Shown here: piece by piece, positions 23,714-32,703 of the stretch | How the letters are laid out: every line of letters starts with the position of its first letter | Position numbering within the stretch: position 1 is the stretch's first letter | NCBI GenBank assembly: GCA_023434825.1 | Contig: JAEYSH010000222.1 | Span: forward strand, 1-39,224 | Origin: Methanobacteriota archaeon | GTDB lineage: Archaea; Methanobacteriota; Methanobacteria; Methanobacteriales; Methanobacteriaceae | Reading direction: 5' to 3' | Length of the DNA stretch: 39,224 nt | Translations under genes and position numbers: made by a program | Notes under the pieces: model-generated | The model's database searches: none | Seen by the model: the letters and a program-made list of their open reading frames with translations, nothing else | What the model was told of the DNA's origin: nothing

Positions 23714-24703
23714 ATGGAGAAAATAGTACTTGGACTCCCAAAAGGGAGCTTGAATAATGTAAACAGAGGTAACACTTACCAGTTATTTGTTGATGCCGGT
23801 TACGAAGTCAAGGGATACGAGCCAGGCAAGGAAGAAAACGAAATAATCATCGCAAACGACCCTGAAATAAAGGCATTCCTTTCAAGGCCTCAAAGTGTCC
23901 CTGTAGAGCTTAACAGGGGAATTCTTGACCTTGCAATTGTAGGTGAAGACTGGGTAAGGGAAGAATCAGTGAACTTAGAAGGCGAACCAATTATAAGAGT
24001 CGGTGACCTTAACTACGGCCAGACACGCTTAATTGTGGCTGTACCAAATGAAGACCCTTACGAAAACTTGACCGACTTTTTTAGAGCTAATAAAGATAGA
24101 AAAACCCCAATTTTATGCTTTACAGAATACCCAAACTTAACACGCCAGTTTTTCATGGAAAATGAAGGTTATAAAGAACTATTCGGCGACTCAAAACCAT
24201 TAGTGCAGGTTAGAGGACTCTGGGACGGCGATAATAAACAGGTTCAGGTAATAAACTCTGACGGTGCAACTGAAGTATACATCGCGAAAGGCGCAGACCT
24301 TATTGTAGATAATACCCAAACAGGAAGCAGCCTCAAAAAAGCAGGGCTTAAAATAATTGAAACTATCATGGAATCAAGCGCGGGGCTTTATGCAGGTCCA
24401 GGATGCACAACTAAAAAGGCAGAAAAAGCAAAAATGATGTATGAACAACTTTTCGGTGCAATTGAAGCTCGAAAATATTTCGATGTCAAATTCAACATTT
24501 CAAACGAAAAAGTGGATGAAGTTAACGGCTTTTTAATGTCAAGAGGATTCTGTTCCAACGAACCAACAGTTACAAAAGGTTCAAAGTTTTCACAGGTTAA
24601 CGTTTTAATCCCTAAAACAAAATTCCCGGCAATGCTTAGGGGAATAGAAAGTTATGGGGCTTCTGCTATTGTTAGAGAAAACGTTAAACAATACGTTAAA
24701 TAA
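23714..24703 (+). CDS. hisG: ATP phosphoribosyltransferase (long form)
   Basis: First enzyme of histidine synthesis: ATP plus PRPP to phosphoribosyl-ATP. GLPKGSL is at the start, GILDLAIVGEDWV marks domain I, and the PRPP loop is KGADLIVDNTQTGSSLKKAGL. An additional C-terminal domain of about 80 residues (SQVNVLIPKTKFPAMLRGI) is the ACT-like histidine-feedback domain of long-form HisG, so HisZ is not needed. At 329 residues it is longer than the usual 285-300, with extra sequence around 125-180. Codons end in C far more often than in neighbours and the local G+C is visibly higher. There is no Shine-Dalgarno; a TATA-like TTTTTAAATATAG at about 23667-23680 fits a short leader. Not in an operon with other his genes. 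Confidence 0.88.
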   Translation: MEKIVLGLPKGSLNNVNRGNTYQLFVDAGYEVKGYEPGKEENEIIIANDPEIKAFLSRPQSVPVELNRGILDLAIVGEDWVREESVNLEGEPIIRVGDLNYGQTRLIVAVPNEDPYENLTDFFRANKDRKTPILCFTEYPNLTRQFFMENEGYKELFGDSKPLVQVRGLWDGDNKQVQVINSDGATEVYIAKGADLIVDNTQTGSSLKKAGLKIIETIMESSAGLYAGPGCTTKKAEKAKMMYEQLFGAIEARKYFDVKFNISNEKVDEVNGFLMSRGFCSNEPTVTKGSKFSQVNVLIPKTKFPAMLRGIESYGASAIVRENVKQYVK

Positions 24704-24729
24704 TTAAAGGAGATTTATCCTTATTTTAT

Positions 24730-24752
24730 TCTATTTTAAATAAAAAAATAGA
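24730..24752. terminator. Bidirectional terminator between hisG and the VOC gene
   Basis: TCTATTTT (24730-24737) pairs with AAAATAGA (24745-24752) around a seven-base loop, with A/T runs on either side. It is placed between two converging genes. Confidence 0.5.
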
Positions 24753-24773
24753 AAAAAGTAAAATTTCAATTAT

Positions 24774-25199
24774 TTATTCTTCTCCAGACATCGCTGCTAA
24801 ATTCCACATTATACCAAACTTATCATAAACGATCCCATATGCAGGACTAAAGAAAGTTTCCTGCAGAGGCATATGCACATTTCCTTCTTCGGATAAAACA
24901 GCAAAAGCATGCTTTACAACTTCCACGCTACTTTCTACTACAATTCCTATTTTATCTGTAGTTGAATCGTTAAATTCTCCGAAAGTATCTGACATGCGTA
25001 TGAAGTTATCGCCGAAAGGTAAAGTGGCCTGTAAAATCCAGTTTTTCTGGCTATCTGGGATTTGCATAGAGTTATCTGGACTTGGAGGCATATCTGAAAA
25101 CCGCATAATTTCTAATTCTTCAATTTTAAATGCTTTTTTGTAAAGTTCAATAGCATTTTCGCATTCGCCTTTAAATGTAAGATATGGCCTAATTTGCAT
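24774..25199 (-). CDS. VOC-superfamily PhnB-like protein
   Basis: 141 residues with the glyoxalase/VOC fold of the PhnB subgroup: RPYLTFKGECENAIELYKKAF at the start, then DNFIRMSD, and AYGIVYDKFGIMWNL at the end. Members of this group bind small molecules or metals; most have no proven reaction. The usual metal-binding His near the start (typically H in YLxFxGxxxEA-type motifs) is not apparent, so catalysis is doubtful. GAGGG lies just before the ATG. It is followed downstream on the same strand by nothing within the operon; the GYD gene upstream is only 60 bp away, so the two may be co-transcribed. Confidence 0.8.
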   Translation of the reverse strand: MQIRPYLTFKGECENAIELYKKAFKIEELEIMRFSDMPPSPDNSMQIPDSQKNWILQATLPFGDNFIRMSDTFGEFNDSTTDKIGIVVESSVEVVKHAFAVLSEEGNVHMPLQETFFSPAYGIVYDKFGIMWNLAAMSGEE

Positions 25200-25259
25200 A
25201 TTATTCCCTCTTTCAGATATTATGGTTTATAAAATTAAATGAAAAATCAGAATATAAAT

Positions 25260-25547
25260 TTAAATCTCTGAAACCATTTTTACAAATTCACTTTCATCCC
25301 AAGCTCTGAGTGTTTTAATACTAAAGTTTTCAGTTCCTTTAAGCTTTAACAGAAATTTAGCCATACTATCTTCATCGGGTATTTCTACATTTACAATAAA
25401 ATCATATTCACCAAAGGTATAGTAAATGCTAAATTTACCATTAAGGTCTTTTATTAATTTTCTATTTGCTTCAAGTCTTTTTGGAACTTCTTCAATACTT
25501 TTTCTTCCTTTTTCTGTCCAGTTTCCTAATATAATGTATTTTTGCAT
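25260..25547 (-). CDS. GYD-domain protein
   Basis: 95 residues, a single GYD domain (ferredoxin-like fold): MQKYIILGNWTEKGRKSIEE, the name motif variant FGEYDFIV (45-52) and a conserved ending around FSIKTLRAW. The family is small, widespread and uncharacterised; it resembles dimeric alpha-beta barrel proteins. AAGGTGAA lies a few bases before the ATG. It may be the first gene of a pair with the VOC protein. A 55-bp repeat (25589-25643) lies 42 bp upstream of the start and may hold its promoter. Confidence 0.82.
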   Translation of the reverse strand: MQKYIILGNWTEKGRKSIEEVPKRLEANRKLIKDLNGKFSIYYTFGEYDFIVNVEIPDEDSMAKFLLKLKGTENFSIKTLRAWDESEFVKMVSEI

Positions 25548-25588
25548 ATTTTCACCTTAATCTACCTAATTAGAATATAGATAAAAAG

Positions 25589-25643
25589 AATTCATTTAAT
25601 GGTGTGCTTCCAAAAATTTAATTGAAGATAAAAAGCCCATTGA
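25589..25643. repeat. 55-bp repeat, copy A (downstream flank of the adhesin gene)
   Basis: It resembles 29611-29663 in the same orientation: both share CATTTAATGGTG, a central A-rich part with TGAAG, and an ending AAAG-x-CCATTGA. The two copies flank the adhesin gene. Two GTTATAAC palindromes (25648-25655 and 25725-25732) lie beside copy A. Confidence 0.5.
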
Positions 25644-25751
25644 AACTGTTATAACTGAAATAACTCCATATATTCCACTAAAATGAGTTAGGTTCAACTT
25701 TTATTAATAATTAACTAAAAATTAGTTATAACACATTAGAATAAAAATAAG

Positions 25752-25773
25752 AAAAAAATGGGATATTAACCCA
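25752..25773 (-). terminator. Short terminator hairpin after the adhesin gene
   Basis: On the minus strand TGGG-TTAATAT-CCCA is followed by seven T's, right at the stop codon. The stem is only four pairs, so the U-run is the stronger signal. Confidence 0.4.
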
Positions 25774-25778
25774 AAAAA

Positions 25779-28700
25779 TTATTTTCTTCTTGGTACTACA
25801 AGTCCTCCAATAACCGTTAAAACCGCTAAAAGCAGCGATATTATTGGTATTCCTGTTTTCTGCATTCCAATTGTTTTACCAGAGCCACTTGTTATAGCTG
25901 CTACATTTATTGTAACTGGTACTATGCCTTGTGTGTTGATGTTGAATGTGCCTGAATTGATTGAGTAACTGAATACTAGAGTTCCACTTTTAGTAACTTT
26001 ACCGTAAATGTACAGGTAAGGATCTCCAACTGGAACGTTTTCTAAAGTCCAGGTTATTGTTCTTGTCGCTGCATTGTAAGTCCAGCTTCCATCACCGCTA
26101 ATACTGATTAGTTCAAAGCCTTCAGGTAATGGGATGGTAGTTATAACATTTGTAGCATTGTCTGGACCGTTGTTTCCCAGCTTATAGGTTACTGTAAATT
26201 TTTGACCAACTATAGGGCTGTTATTGTTGCTTGTTATTTGGATGTATAAGTTCCCTGATTTTTTAATGGTAATGTAAGCAGATTCAGTGCTATTGGTGGT
26301 GTAACTGTCTGCTGCAGCAGTAACTTTTATTGGATTTTCAGATGGAACCGCTCCTTCATTAGCTAAGAAAGTAGCCTTAACTAATCCCTCAACGGTGTTC
26401 AATGTGATTGAATGATTTCCAGGACTTCCTGTTCCACTGGCACCAATCAATAATGGAAGATTAGCACTTCCAAATAATGCTCCAAGAGTTAATGAGGGGC
26501 TAATTAGGCTTCCCCAAGGTACATTTATAGTTATTAGTCCGTCAGGGATATAATCAGCAAGTGTTCCTGTTTGGCCATTACTGTTCATATAATGGTTTAA
26601 ATCTGCTGTAATGGTTGAATTTCCTGTGTTATTGATTGTTGTAGGATTTGCATTAACTGTTAAAATAACCCATGAGTCCGCATCTACATCATCAACTGTA
26701 CCTGCAATAAGATTGCTGATACTTTTTGGGTTTTCATTTGAACCCCACCAGTTATTGGTAACATTTACTGAACCACTGTTACAATATAATGCATTACCAT
26801 ATGTTGCTTGGTTATTGTGGAATCTGTTGAAGTTAGCATTCAAAGTACTATTAAATGTAGTTGAATTTCCAATATTAAAGAGAGCACCACCCTCTTCGCT
26901 TGCACTATTATTAATGAATGTACAACCAGTTATATTACAATTAGCTGAACCTGAACCTTCCATGCTATAACAACGGTTACAGATTGCACCACCTCTATCT
27001 GCACTATTTTTAAGGAATATACAATCTATCACGTTACAGTTAGCGGATCCTGAGCCATAAAGATTATAACATAAATTTAGAATAGCTCCACCAAGTTGTG
27101 CACTGTTACTAGTAAACCTACAGTTGATTATAGTACTGTTAACTGAACTAGCATCATCATCTAAGCAATAATTGCCGATTGCACCACCCATAACATTCCA
27201 ATCTCCAGATGCAGTGTTATTTTCGAAATCACTGTTAATTACTGCCAAATTACCTAAATTACGGATAGCTCCACCTATAGCAAATCCACTCGCATTCACG
27301 ACGTTATTTTCGAAATTACAACCTATAACATTTGAAGTACCATTATTGTAGATAGCTCCACCAGAAGTTGCATTGTTATTGTTGAAATCACTATCGTATA
27401 TAATTAAAAGGCCCTCATTGTAGATTGCACCCGCGTATTCTGCAGCATAGTTATTTGCAAAATCACTGTCAAATATGGTCAAATTACCCCAATTATATAT
27501 GGCGCTTCCATTTCCTGCAACGTTATTTGTGAAAGTACTGCTGAATATTGTACAATTAACTCCAGTCCAGATAGCACCACCGAAATAAGCCGCAGAGTTA
27601 CCTGTAAAAGTACTCTCCTTTACAATTAGATTCCCGTAATCATTGATAATAGCACCGCCAGCATTATCTGTAAAATTACTTTCTGTAACTTTGAGGGTAC
27701 CATTGGTGTTGTACACTGCAGCTCCATCAGATGCAGTTGCGTTATTTACTGTAAAAGTACAGCATGTTATATTCAAAATGCCTGCACTGAATATGGCCGC
27801 ACCACCATAAATTGTGTCATTTGCAGTATTATTATTGAAATTACATCCGTTTACGGTGGAAGTTTCATTACTGTAAATTGCACCTCCAATATTTGCAATG
27901 TTATTTGAAAAGTTACAGTCTGTTATAGTTGAATTACCTTCACTGTAGATTGTACCTTTTTCAATGGCATTATTGCCATTGAAATTACAGTTTGATACAG
28001 TTAAATTTATCCAATTGCTTATTGCACTTCCATCATGAGCATTATTGTTTGTAAATGTACTGCAAGATATGGTACAATTACCATCGGTAGATACAGAGCC
28101 TCCAAAATACATCGCAGAGTTATCTGTGAACGTACTACCACTTATATTCAAATTACCATGATCATTGATGATTGCTCCACCTTTATTCCCTGTAAAAGTA
28201 CTACTGGATACATTTATCGTTTTTTGGCTATATATGGCAGCTCCATCGGAAGTGGTTGCGTTGTTGCCTGTAAAAGTACTGCAATTTATATTTAAAATTC
28301 CAGTGTTTAAAATAGCAGCCCCTCCAATGGTATTGTGAGTTGCAGTATTTCCTGTGAAATTACTGTTATTAACTGTACAATTTCCATCTAAATTGGATAT
28401 AGCTCCACCAGTTCCTGCACTATTATTAATGAAATTACATTCAGTCACATTCAAAGTTCCTAGATTGACTATGGCGCCACTAGCGCCTAATATATCTGCT
28501 GTGTTATTTATGAAAGTACTTTTTTCTACGGTTATATTTCTGAAATAATTGAAAATAGCTCCGCCCATATATGCATTGTTATCAGTGAATGCGCATTCAA
28601 TTGTAGCTGAAGTACCATTATTGAAGATGGCTCCACCAATATTATTTGCAATGTTATTAGTGAATTTACAATCATTAAAAATTGAATTTCCATCTAAATT

Positions 28701-29471
28701 GAAAATAGCACCTCCATTATTAGTTGCATTGTTATTGCTGAATGTACTGCTATTAACTGATAAATTACCGAGGTAATTGTAGATAGCTCCTCCATTATTA
28801 GCTTTGTTATCACTGAAAGTACAATCATTTACTGTACAGTTACCACTATTTGCGATAGCCCCACCATCAAGATTAGATGAGCCATTGTTACCTGTAAAAG
28901 TACAATTAGTAACATTTAAAGTTCCGTACCAATTGATTATGGCCCCACCTGCTTGACTTGCCATATTCTTAATGAATGTACAATTTTCTACTGTTAAAGT
29001 CCCTTTATTGTAGATTGCACCACCAAAACTATTGTGTCCGTTTGTTAGAATTAGGTTTTGGATTAATACATTTAATTCGGGTCCAATATAGAATATATGG
29101 CCTGTTCCGTTTAGTATTATGCCTTCTGGGCTTAAACCAGTAATAGTCATATTCTTGTTAATTAAAATATTAGTATTATTTTCCCCTTTGTATTCACCAT
29201 CAGCAATTTTTATTGTTCCATTGGTGTCTATTGCTTCTGTCGCATTCTTAATAGACTTTTTTGCATATTCCCATGATGTACCATTGTTATCATCACTTCC
29301 TGATGAATCATTCACATAAATAATTGCATTGTTCGATGAAGCATCTATAACTGTAGCTGAAACGGTACCTATGGTGAATGAAAATGTTATCGCTAAACTT
29401 AAAAGCAGTAAAGGAATTAAAAATTTGGTTTTGTTTGAAATTATTTGTTTTCTAATCTTTTTCACCTCCAA
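25779..29471 (-). CDS. Giant adhesin-like surface protein (beta-helix, DUF11, C-terminal anchor)
   Basis: About 1230 residues. An N-terminal basic stretch and hydrophobic helix (about 15-38, signal ending VSA) leads to a right-handed parallel beta-helix from about 55 to 920. The helix is built of roughly two dozen GGAIYN-x-G / F-x-NN-x-A repeats of the polymorphic membrane protein/PbH1 kind and ends in the capping motif NNWWGSNENP. Then come an Ig-like domain (about 930-1080), a DUF11 domain (about 1090-1190, TYKLGNNGPDNATNV) and a C-terminal anchor (TGIPIISLLLAVLTVIGGL followed by RRK). This is the standard methanobacterial adhesin-like layout, used for surface attachment. Start is uncertain: GGAGGTG overlaps the first codons, so TTG 29471, GTG 29465 or even ATT 29456 are possible. 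Very low codon diversity among repeats suggests recombination or recent duplication. Confidence 0.88.
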   Translation of the reverse strand: MEVKKIRKQIISNKTKFLIPLLLLSLAITFSFTIGTVSATVIDASSNNAIIYVNDSSGSDDNNGTSWEYAKKSIKNATEAIDTNGTIKIADGEYKGENNTNILINKNMTITGLSPEGIILNGTGHIFYIGPELNVLIQNLILTNGHNSFGGAIYNKGTLTVENCTFIKNMASQAGGAIINWYGTLNVTNCTFTGNNGSSNLDGGAIANSGNCTVNDCTFSDNKANNGGAIYNYLGNLSVNSSTFSNNNATNNGGAIFNLDGNSIFNDCKFTNNIANNIGGAIFNNGTSATIECAFTDNNAYMGGAIFNYFRNITVEKSTFINNTADILGASGAIVNLGTLNVTECNFINNSAGTGGAISNLDGNCTVNNSNFTGNTATHNTIGGAAILNTGILNINCSTFTGNNATTSDGAAIYSQKTINVSSSTFTGNKGGAIINDHGNLNISGSTFTDNSAMYFGGSVSTDGNCTISCSTFTNNNAHDGSAISNWINLTVSNCNFNGNNAIEKGTIYSEGNSTITDCNFSNNIANIGGAIYSNETSTVNGCNFNNNTANDTIYGGAAIFSAGILNITCCTFTVNNATASDGAAVYNTNGTLKVTESNFTDNAGGAIINDYGNLIVKESTFTGNSAAYFGGAIWTGVNCTIFSSTFTNNVAGNGSAIYNWGNLTIFDSDFANNYAAEYAGAIYNEGLLIIYDSDFNNNNATSGGAIYNNGTSNVIGCNFENNVVNASGFAIGGAIRNLGNLAVINSDFENNTASGDWNVMGGAIGNYCLDDDASSVNSTIINCRFTSNSAQLGGAILNLCYNLYGSGSANCNVIDCIFLKNSADRGGAICNRCYSMEGSGSANCNITGCTFINNSASEEGGALFNIGNSTTFNSTLNANFNRFHNNQATYGNALYCNSGSVNVTNNWWGSNENPKSISNLIAGTVDDVDADSWVILTVNANPTTINNTGNSTITADLNHYMNSNGQTGTLADYIPDGLITINVPWGSLISPSLTLGALFGSANLPLLIGASGTGSPGNHSITLNTVEGLVKATFLANEGAVPSENPIKVTAAADSYTTNSTESAYITIKKSGNLYIQITSNNNSPIVGQKFTVTYKLGNNGPDNATNVITTIPLPEGFELISISGDGSWTYNAATRTITWTLENVPVGDPYLYIYGKVTKSGTLVFSYSINSGTFNINTQGIVPVTINVAAITSGSGKTIGMQKTGIPIISLLLAVLTVIGGLVVPRRK

Positions 29472-29494
29472 AAATTTTTAATTTTTTTGGCAAT

Positions 29495-29561
29495 CAAACA
29501 CTTTGTGTTTGGTGCATAGAAAATCTTAGATTTTCTAATGTTCAGGAAATCAAAGATTTCC
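29495..29561. repeat. Hairpin cluster related to 21731-21907
   Basis: Three perfect hairpins: CAAACAC/GTGTTTG with TTT loop (29495-29511), AGAAAATC/GATTTTCT with TTA loop (29518-29536), and GGAAATC/GATTTCC with AAA loop (29545-29561). The first two, with the linking TGCA, align directly with 21732-21766. It lies 24 bp upstream of the adhesin start and may be transcribed as its 5' leader. Confidence 0.7.
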
Positions 29562-29610
29562 TTCAACCTCCTGTGGGCTTGATTAATTAAGAAATAATTA
29601 GTTTTTATTG

Positions 29611-29663
29611 AATCCATTTAATGGTGCACATCAAAAAATGAAAATGAAGTGAAAAGTCCATTG
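29611..29663. repeat. 55-bp repeat, copy B (upstream flank of the adhesin gene)
   Basis: It is partner of 25589-25643, same orientation, about 75% alike by eye. It contains a CCATTTAATGG palindrome next to GTGCAC. A further inverted repeat AGTTATAAT/ATTATAACT with five-base gap lies at 29750-29772 in the same divergent promoter region. No gene is seen between 29472 and 29920. Confidence 0.5.
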
Positions 29664-29920
29664 ACTTTAGATTAATCACTGATAAATTCAATTAAATTAT
29701 AAAAAAAGGTTGGGTACTAGCTATATTAATACTTAACTAAATGGGCATAAGTTATAATTAATTATTATAACTAAAACTATAGGAATATACTAGTTAATAC
29801 CTATTAAAGCCTTAAAAATCGTCTGATTTTTCATATAACAGTTTTTCGAATTAAAATTTTATCCAAAGTTTTAATAATGCATAAATTGATATTTTTATTT
29901 AATTAAGTAAACGGGGATTT

Positions 29921-31903
29921 TTGTTGGAAAAGAGAGGTTTTCTGGATAGATTTAAAAGACTTTCAAAGCCTACAGGCAGTGTACATTGGGGTAATGCAGT
30001 TAGGGCAGTTATTTTAATGGCTATATCTGGTTTAATAGCTCATTTTCTAGGTTTTGACAATGGAATTCCGGCTATTATGTTTGTAACACTCTTAGCAACT
30101 ATAATAATTGATATCCCTCTCCCAATCCGTAAAGTTGCTATTTTAACGATAATAAGCATCTTTATGACTGCTTTAGCTTTTATATGTGCTTCTTTAGCTC
30201 TTTCAAATATTGGAATTTTTATTTTCTTTACCCTAATCTGGGCATTCTTTGGTATTTCTCTATACATTTTTGGAAATACTGAAGGTTCTTTAGGTTTTAC
30301 CTACTTTTTAATTTATTTTGTAGCAGTATTAATGGTTAATAACGGCTCAACACCAATAGAATGGGCAATTTTCAGTATATTACCTTATTTAGTGGTTTCT
30401 ATACTTTTTATTCCAAAAATGTGGCTTGAAAGAAAGAGATTGGCCGATCTTGTAACTGTAGGATTTAATAATGAATTGAAGATAGAAAATACATTTGTAT
30501 CAAGAAGTATACTATCTGGAATCCCTTTAAAATCTAATTATTATGATATTTTCAAATTTGGAAGTTATTTTAAGGGATTAAGAGTTTACAGTGACTTAAT
30601 AGATTCGAGACTGCCTTCTAATTCAAGAAAATTTTTTGAAAACTTTTTAAAAGTAACAGATGAACTCGCTTTAAAAATATCTGATAATTTCAAAAATGGT
30701 GCTGGCCCTGTGGATTTAGAAAGACTTGAAAACTCTCTTTTAGGTGTTAAATCTCATTTTTCGAACGAAAATAGTTATAAATCAGTCTTTGGCTTATCAA
30801 AAAGTATTAAAGATGTTTTAGATAAGAGCAATAGCATATTATCACAACCTCCTCAAAGCAAGAAAAAGAAAATTGGCGGATCAAAAAAATCACTTAAAGA
30901 TGTTTTAAATGCAAATTTTAATATAAATAACCTTTACATTCGCCATGCGATTCGATTCACACTTGCAATGACTATCGCACTTATTTTTGTATATTTAACA
31001 CGTGATAGAAGCGTTATATGGGTAACAATGGGAATTTTAATAATTTTAAAGCCGGATATTACAAGTACAATAGATAGCTTGATTTCAAGGGTCGGATTCA
31101 ATTTATTTGCTGTAATTATTGCTATAATTCTTTCATTTATATTTCCGCAGGGTATGCTTTTCTTTCTGGCATTCATAATGCTGTTTTTATTCAGGGCATT
31201 TTATCCAGGCTACATGGGGCTTGCAGTAATGGCCATAACTGTTTTCATAGTTTTGATTTGGCCTACAGGGACAGTATTTGAAAATGCAGTGGCAAGAATA
31301 GTAGATATTTCAATTGGCGGAATAATCGCTTTTATTTGCGCATACATAATTTTACCAAATAGAATAATAGTTAATCTTCCATATCAACTTATTAAAACCA
31401 CCAATGCGAATTTAAATTATGCCCAACAGGTTTTAGTTACCTCAATTGAAGATTACGACTACGAAAAAGCCCTCAAATGTTTTAAAAATTATATGATGGC
31501 AGATAATAATTTCGAGGCGGGATTACGAAAATTAGAAGATACGTTTGCTGATATAAATGAAGATCTGGAATTATATAATGAATTAATGATTTTAAATAAA
31601 AAAATAGCTGCTGATCTAACGATTACATCCGCATTGTTAAATGAAGATCCAGAAAAATTGATGAATAGTACTCTGGACATTGAGGAGATAAGATATACAA
31701 TTAAAGAAATTAAAATGGCATTAAAAGAGGATAAACTGCAATCAGATTTAAATTCAATAAAAATTAATTATTCTTATAATAGTCATGATAATGAATTTGA
31801 AGAGCTTTTAAACTGGATAAGGGCCGATCTTGATTTCATTTCGAGGGGTTTGGAAGTGGCCGCTGAAACAGGGGCACTATCAAGGTACACTAAACTATCT
31901 TAA
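29921..31903 (+). CDS. FUSC-like inner membrane protein
   Basis: 660 residues in the duplicated layout of the FUSC/YccS family (fusaric acid resistance-like). Six or so transmembrane helices (about 25-170) are followed by a soluble helical region (about 175-335). A second block of helices (about 345-480) contains the family hallmark WVTMGILIILKPDITSTIDS and a GGIIAFICAYIILP end. A final cytosolic coiled region of about 180 residues closes the protein. Family members are putative exporters of aromatic acids; the substrate here is unknown. TTG starts at 29921 and 29924 both follow GGGGA (29913-29917); 29924 has the better spacing. The next gene follows 32 bp later and may be co-transcribed. Confidence 0.82.
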   Translation: MLEKRGFLDRFKRLSKPTGSVHWGNAVRAVILMAISGLIAHFLGFDNGIPAIMFVTLLATIIIDIPLPIRKVAILTIISIFMTALAFICASLALSNIGIFIFFTLIWAFFGISLYIFGNTEGSLGFTYFLIYFVAVLMVNNGSTPIEWAIFSILPYLVVSILFIPKMWLERKRLADLVTVGFNNELKIENTFVSRSILSGIPLKSNYYDIFKFGSYFKGLRVYSDLIDSRLPSNSRKFFENFLKVTDELALKISDNFKNGAGPVDLERLENSLLGVKSHFSNENSYKSVFGLSKSIKDVLDKSNSILSQPPQSKKKKIGGSKKSLKDVLNANFNINNLYIRHAIRFTLAMTIALIFVYLTRDRSVIWVTMGILIILKPDITSTIDSLISRVGFNLFAVIIAIILSFIFPQGMLFFLAFIMLFLFRAFYPGYMGLAVMAITVFIVLIWPTGTVFENAVARIVDISIGGIIAFICAYIILPNRIIVNLPYQLIKTTNANLNYAQQVLVTSIEDYDYEKALKCFKNYMMADNNFEAGLRKLEDTFADINEDLELYNELMILNKKIAADLTITSALLNEDPEKLMNSTLDIEEIRYTIKEIKMALKEDKLQSDLNSIKINYSYNSHDNEFEELLNWIRADLDFISRGLEVAAETGALSRYTKLS

Positions 31904-31935
31904 TTAAATTATAAACTTTTAAAGGAGGTAACTTA

Positions 31936-32703
31936 TTGAAACAATTTTTAATAACACCTGTAGCAGGAAAACGTTTAATTGCAAAGGCTGTGGCGGAACA
32001 TGATGCAATTAGGGATGTTTTAAAGTCTGGAACTTTGGTAATTATTGCTGGAACAACTAATGGTTATATTGCAGAAGAGATTCTTTCAAAAATTAATCAA
32101 AATGAGGGTTTTTCAAGAAAAAGATTTTTTAGGGGTATTGTACTTCCTCCTGGCGGACCTGTAACAAGTTCAGGACGTATTAAAGATGAAAGTGAGTTTC
32201 CTGGAGATGTAGTAATAAAGGACGGCATTTGGCAGAAAGGGAAAACTATTTTCGATGTTGTAGATGATTTAGAAGAGGGTGATGTTATTTTAAAGGGAAT
32301 AAATGCCTTAAATCATCCAAAAGGCCAAGCAGGAATTTACATTGGAGATCCATACGGTGGGACAATTGGAGCTTCGATTCAAGCAGTTATAGGAAGGCGT
32401 ATAAGACTTATACTCCCTGTGGGACTTGAAAAACGTATTTATGAAGATATAAATGATTTAGCAAGAAAATTAAATGCTCCTGGATCTACTGGCCCTCGTT
32501 CATTGCCAGTAGCTGGCGATATTATCACCGAAATTGAAGCAATTTCCATTCTAACTGGAGCTAAAGCTGAATTAGTTGCAAGTGGGGGTGTAAGTGGAGC
32601 TGAGGGTTCTATATGGCTTGCTATTGGTGGAGATGATAATCAAATGAATGCAGTTGAAAAACTATTAAAATCAGTTATGGGAGAACCTAATTTTGAATTT
32701 TAG
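31936..32703 (+). CDS. Conserved archaeal protein, unknown function
   Basis: 255 residues, TTG start with AAGGAGG (31922-31928) seven bases upstream. No membrane segment. Gly-rich motifs point to an alpha/beta ligand-binding or nucleotide-binding fold: LVIIAGTTNGYIAEE (about 34-48), IVLPPGGPVTSSG (about 68-80), GINALNHPKGQAGIYIGDP (120-139), GGTIGASIQAVIGRR and VASGGVSGAEGS. The pattern 'TTNGYIAE ... PPGG' looks like an enzyme or transport-linked cofactor protein, but I cannot name a family. Conservation-like glycine spacing argues that it is a true and old protein. It is convergent with, and may overlap, the DUF1284 gene. Confidence 0.7.
   Translation: MKQFLITPVAGKRLIAKAVAEHDAIRDVLKSGTLVIIAGTTNGYIAEEILSKINQNEGFSRKRFFRGIVLPPGGPVTSSGRIKDESEFPGDVVIKDGIWQKGKTIFDVVDDLEEGDVILKGINALNHPKGQAGIYIGDPYGGTIGASIQAVIGRRIRLILPVGLEKRIYEDINDLARKLNAPGSTGPRSLPVAGDIITEIEAISILTGAKAELVASGGVSGAEGSIWLAIGGDDNQMNAVEKLLKSVMGEPNFEF

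Noticed and set aside
26611..29319. Several plus-strand frames opposite the adhesin
   Set aside because: They mirror the repeated minus-strand coding sequence and lack ribosome sites.
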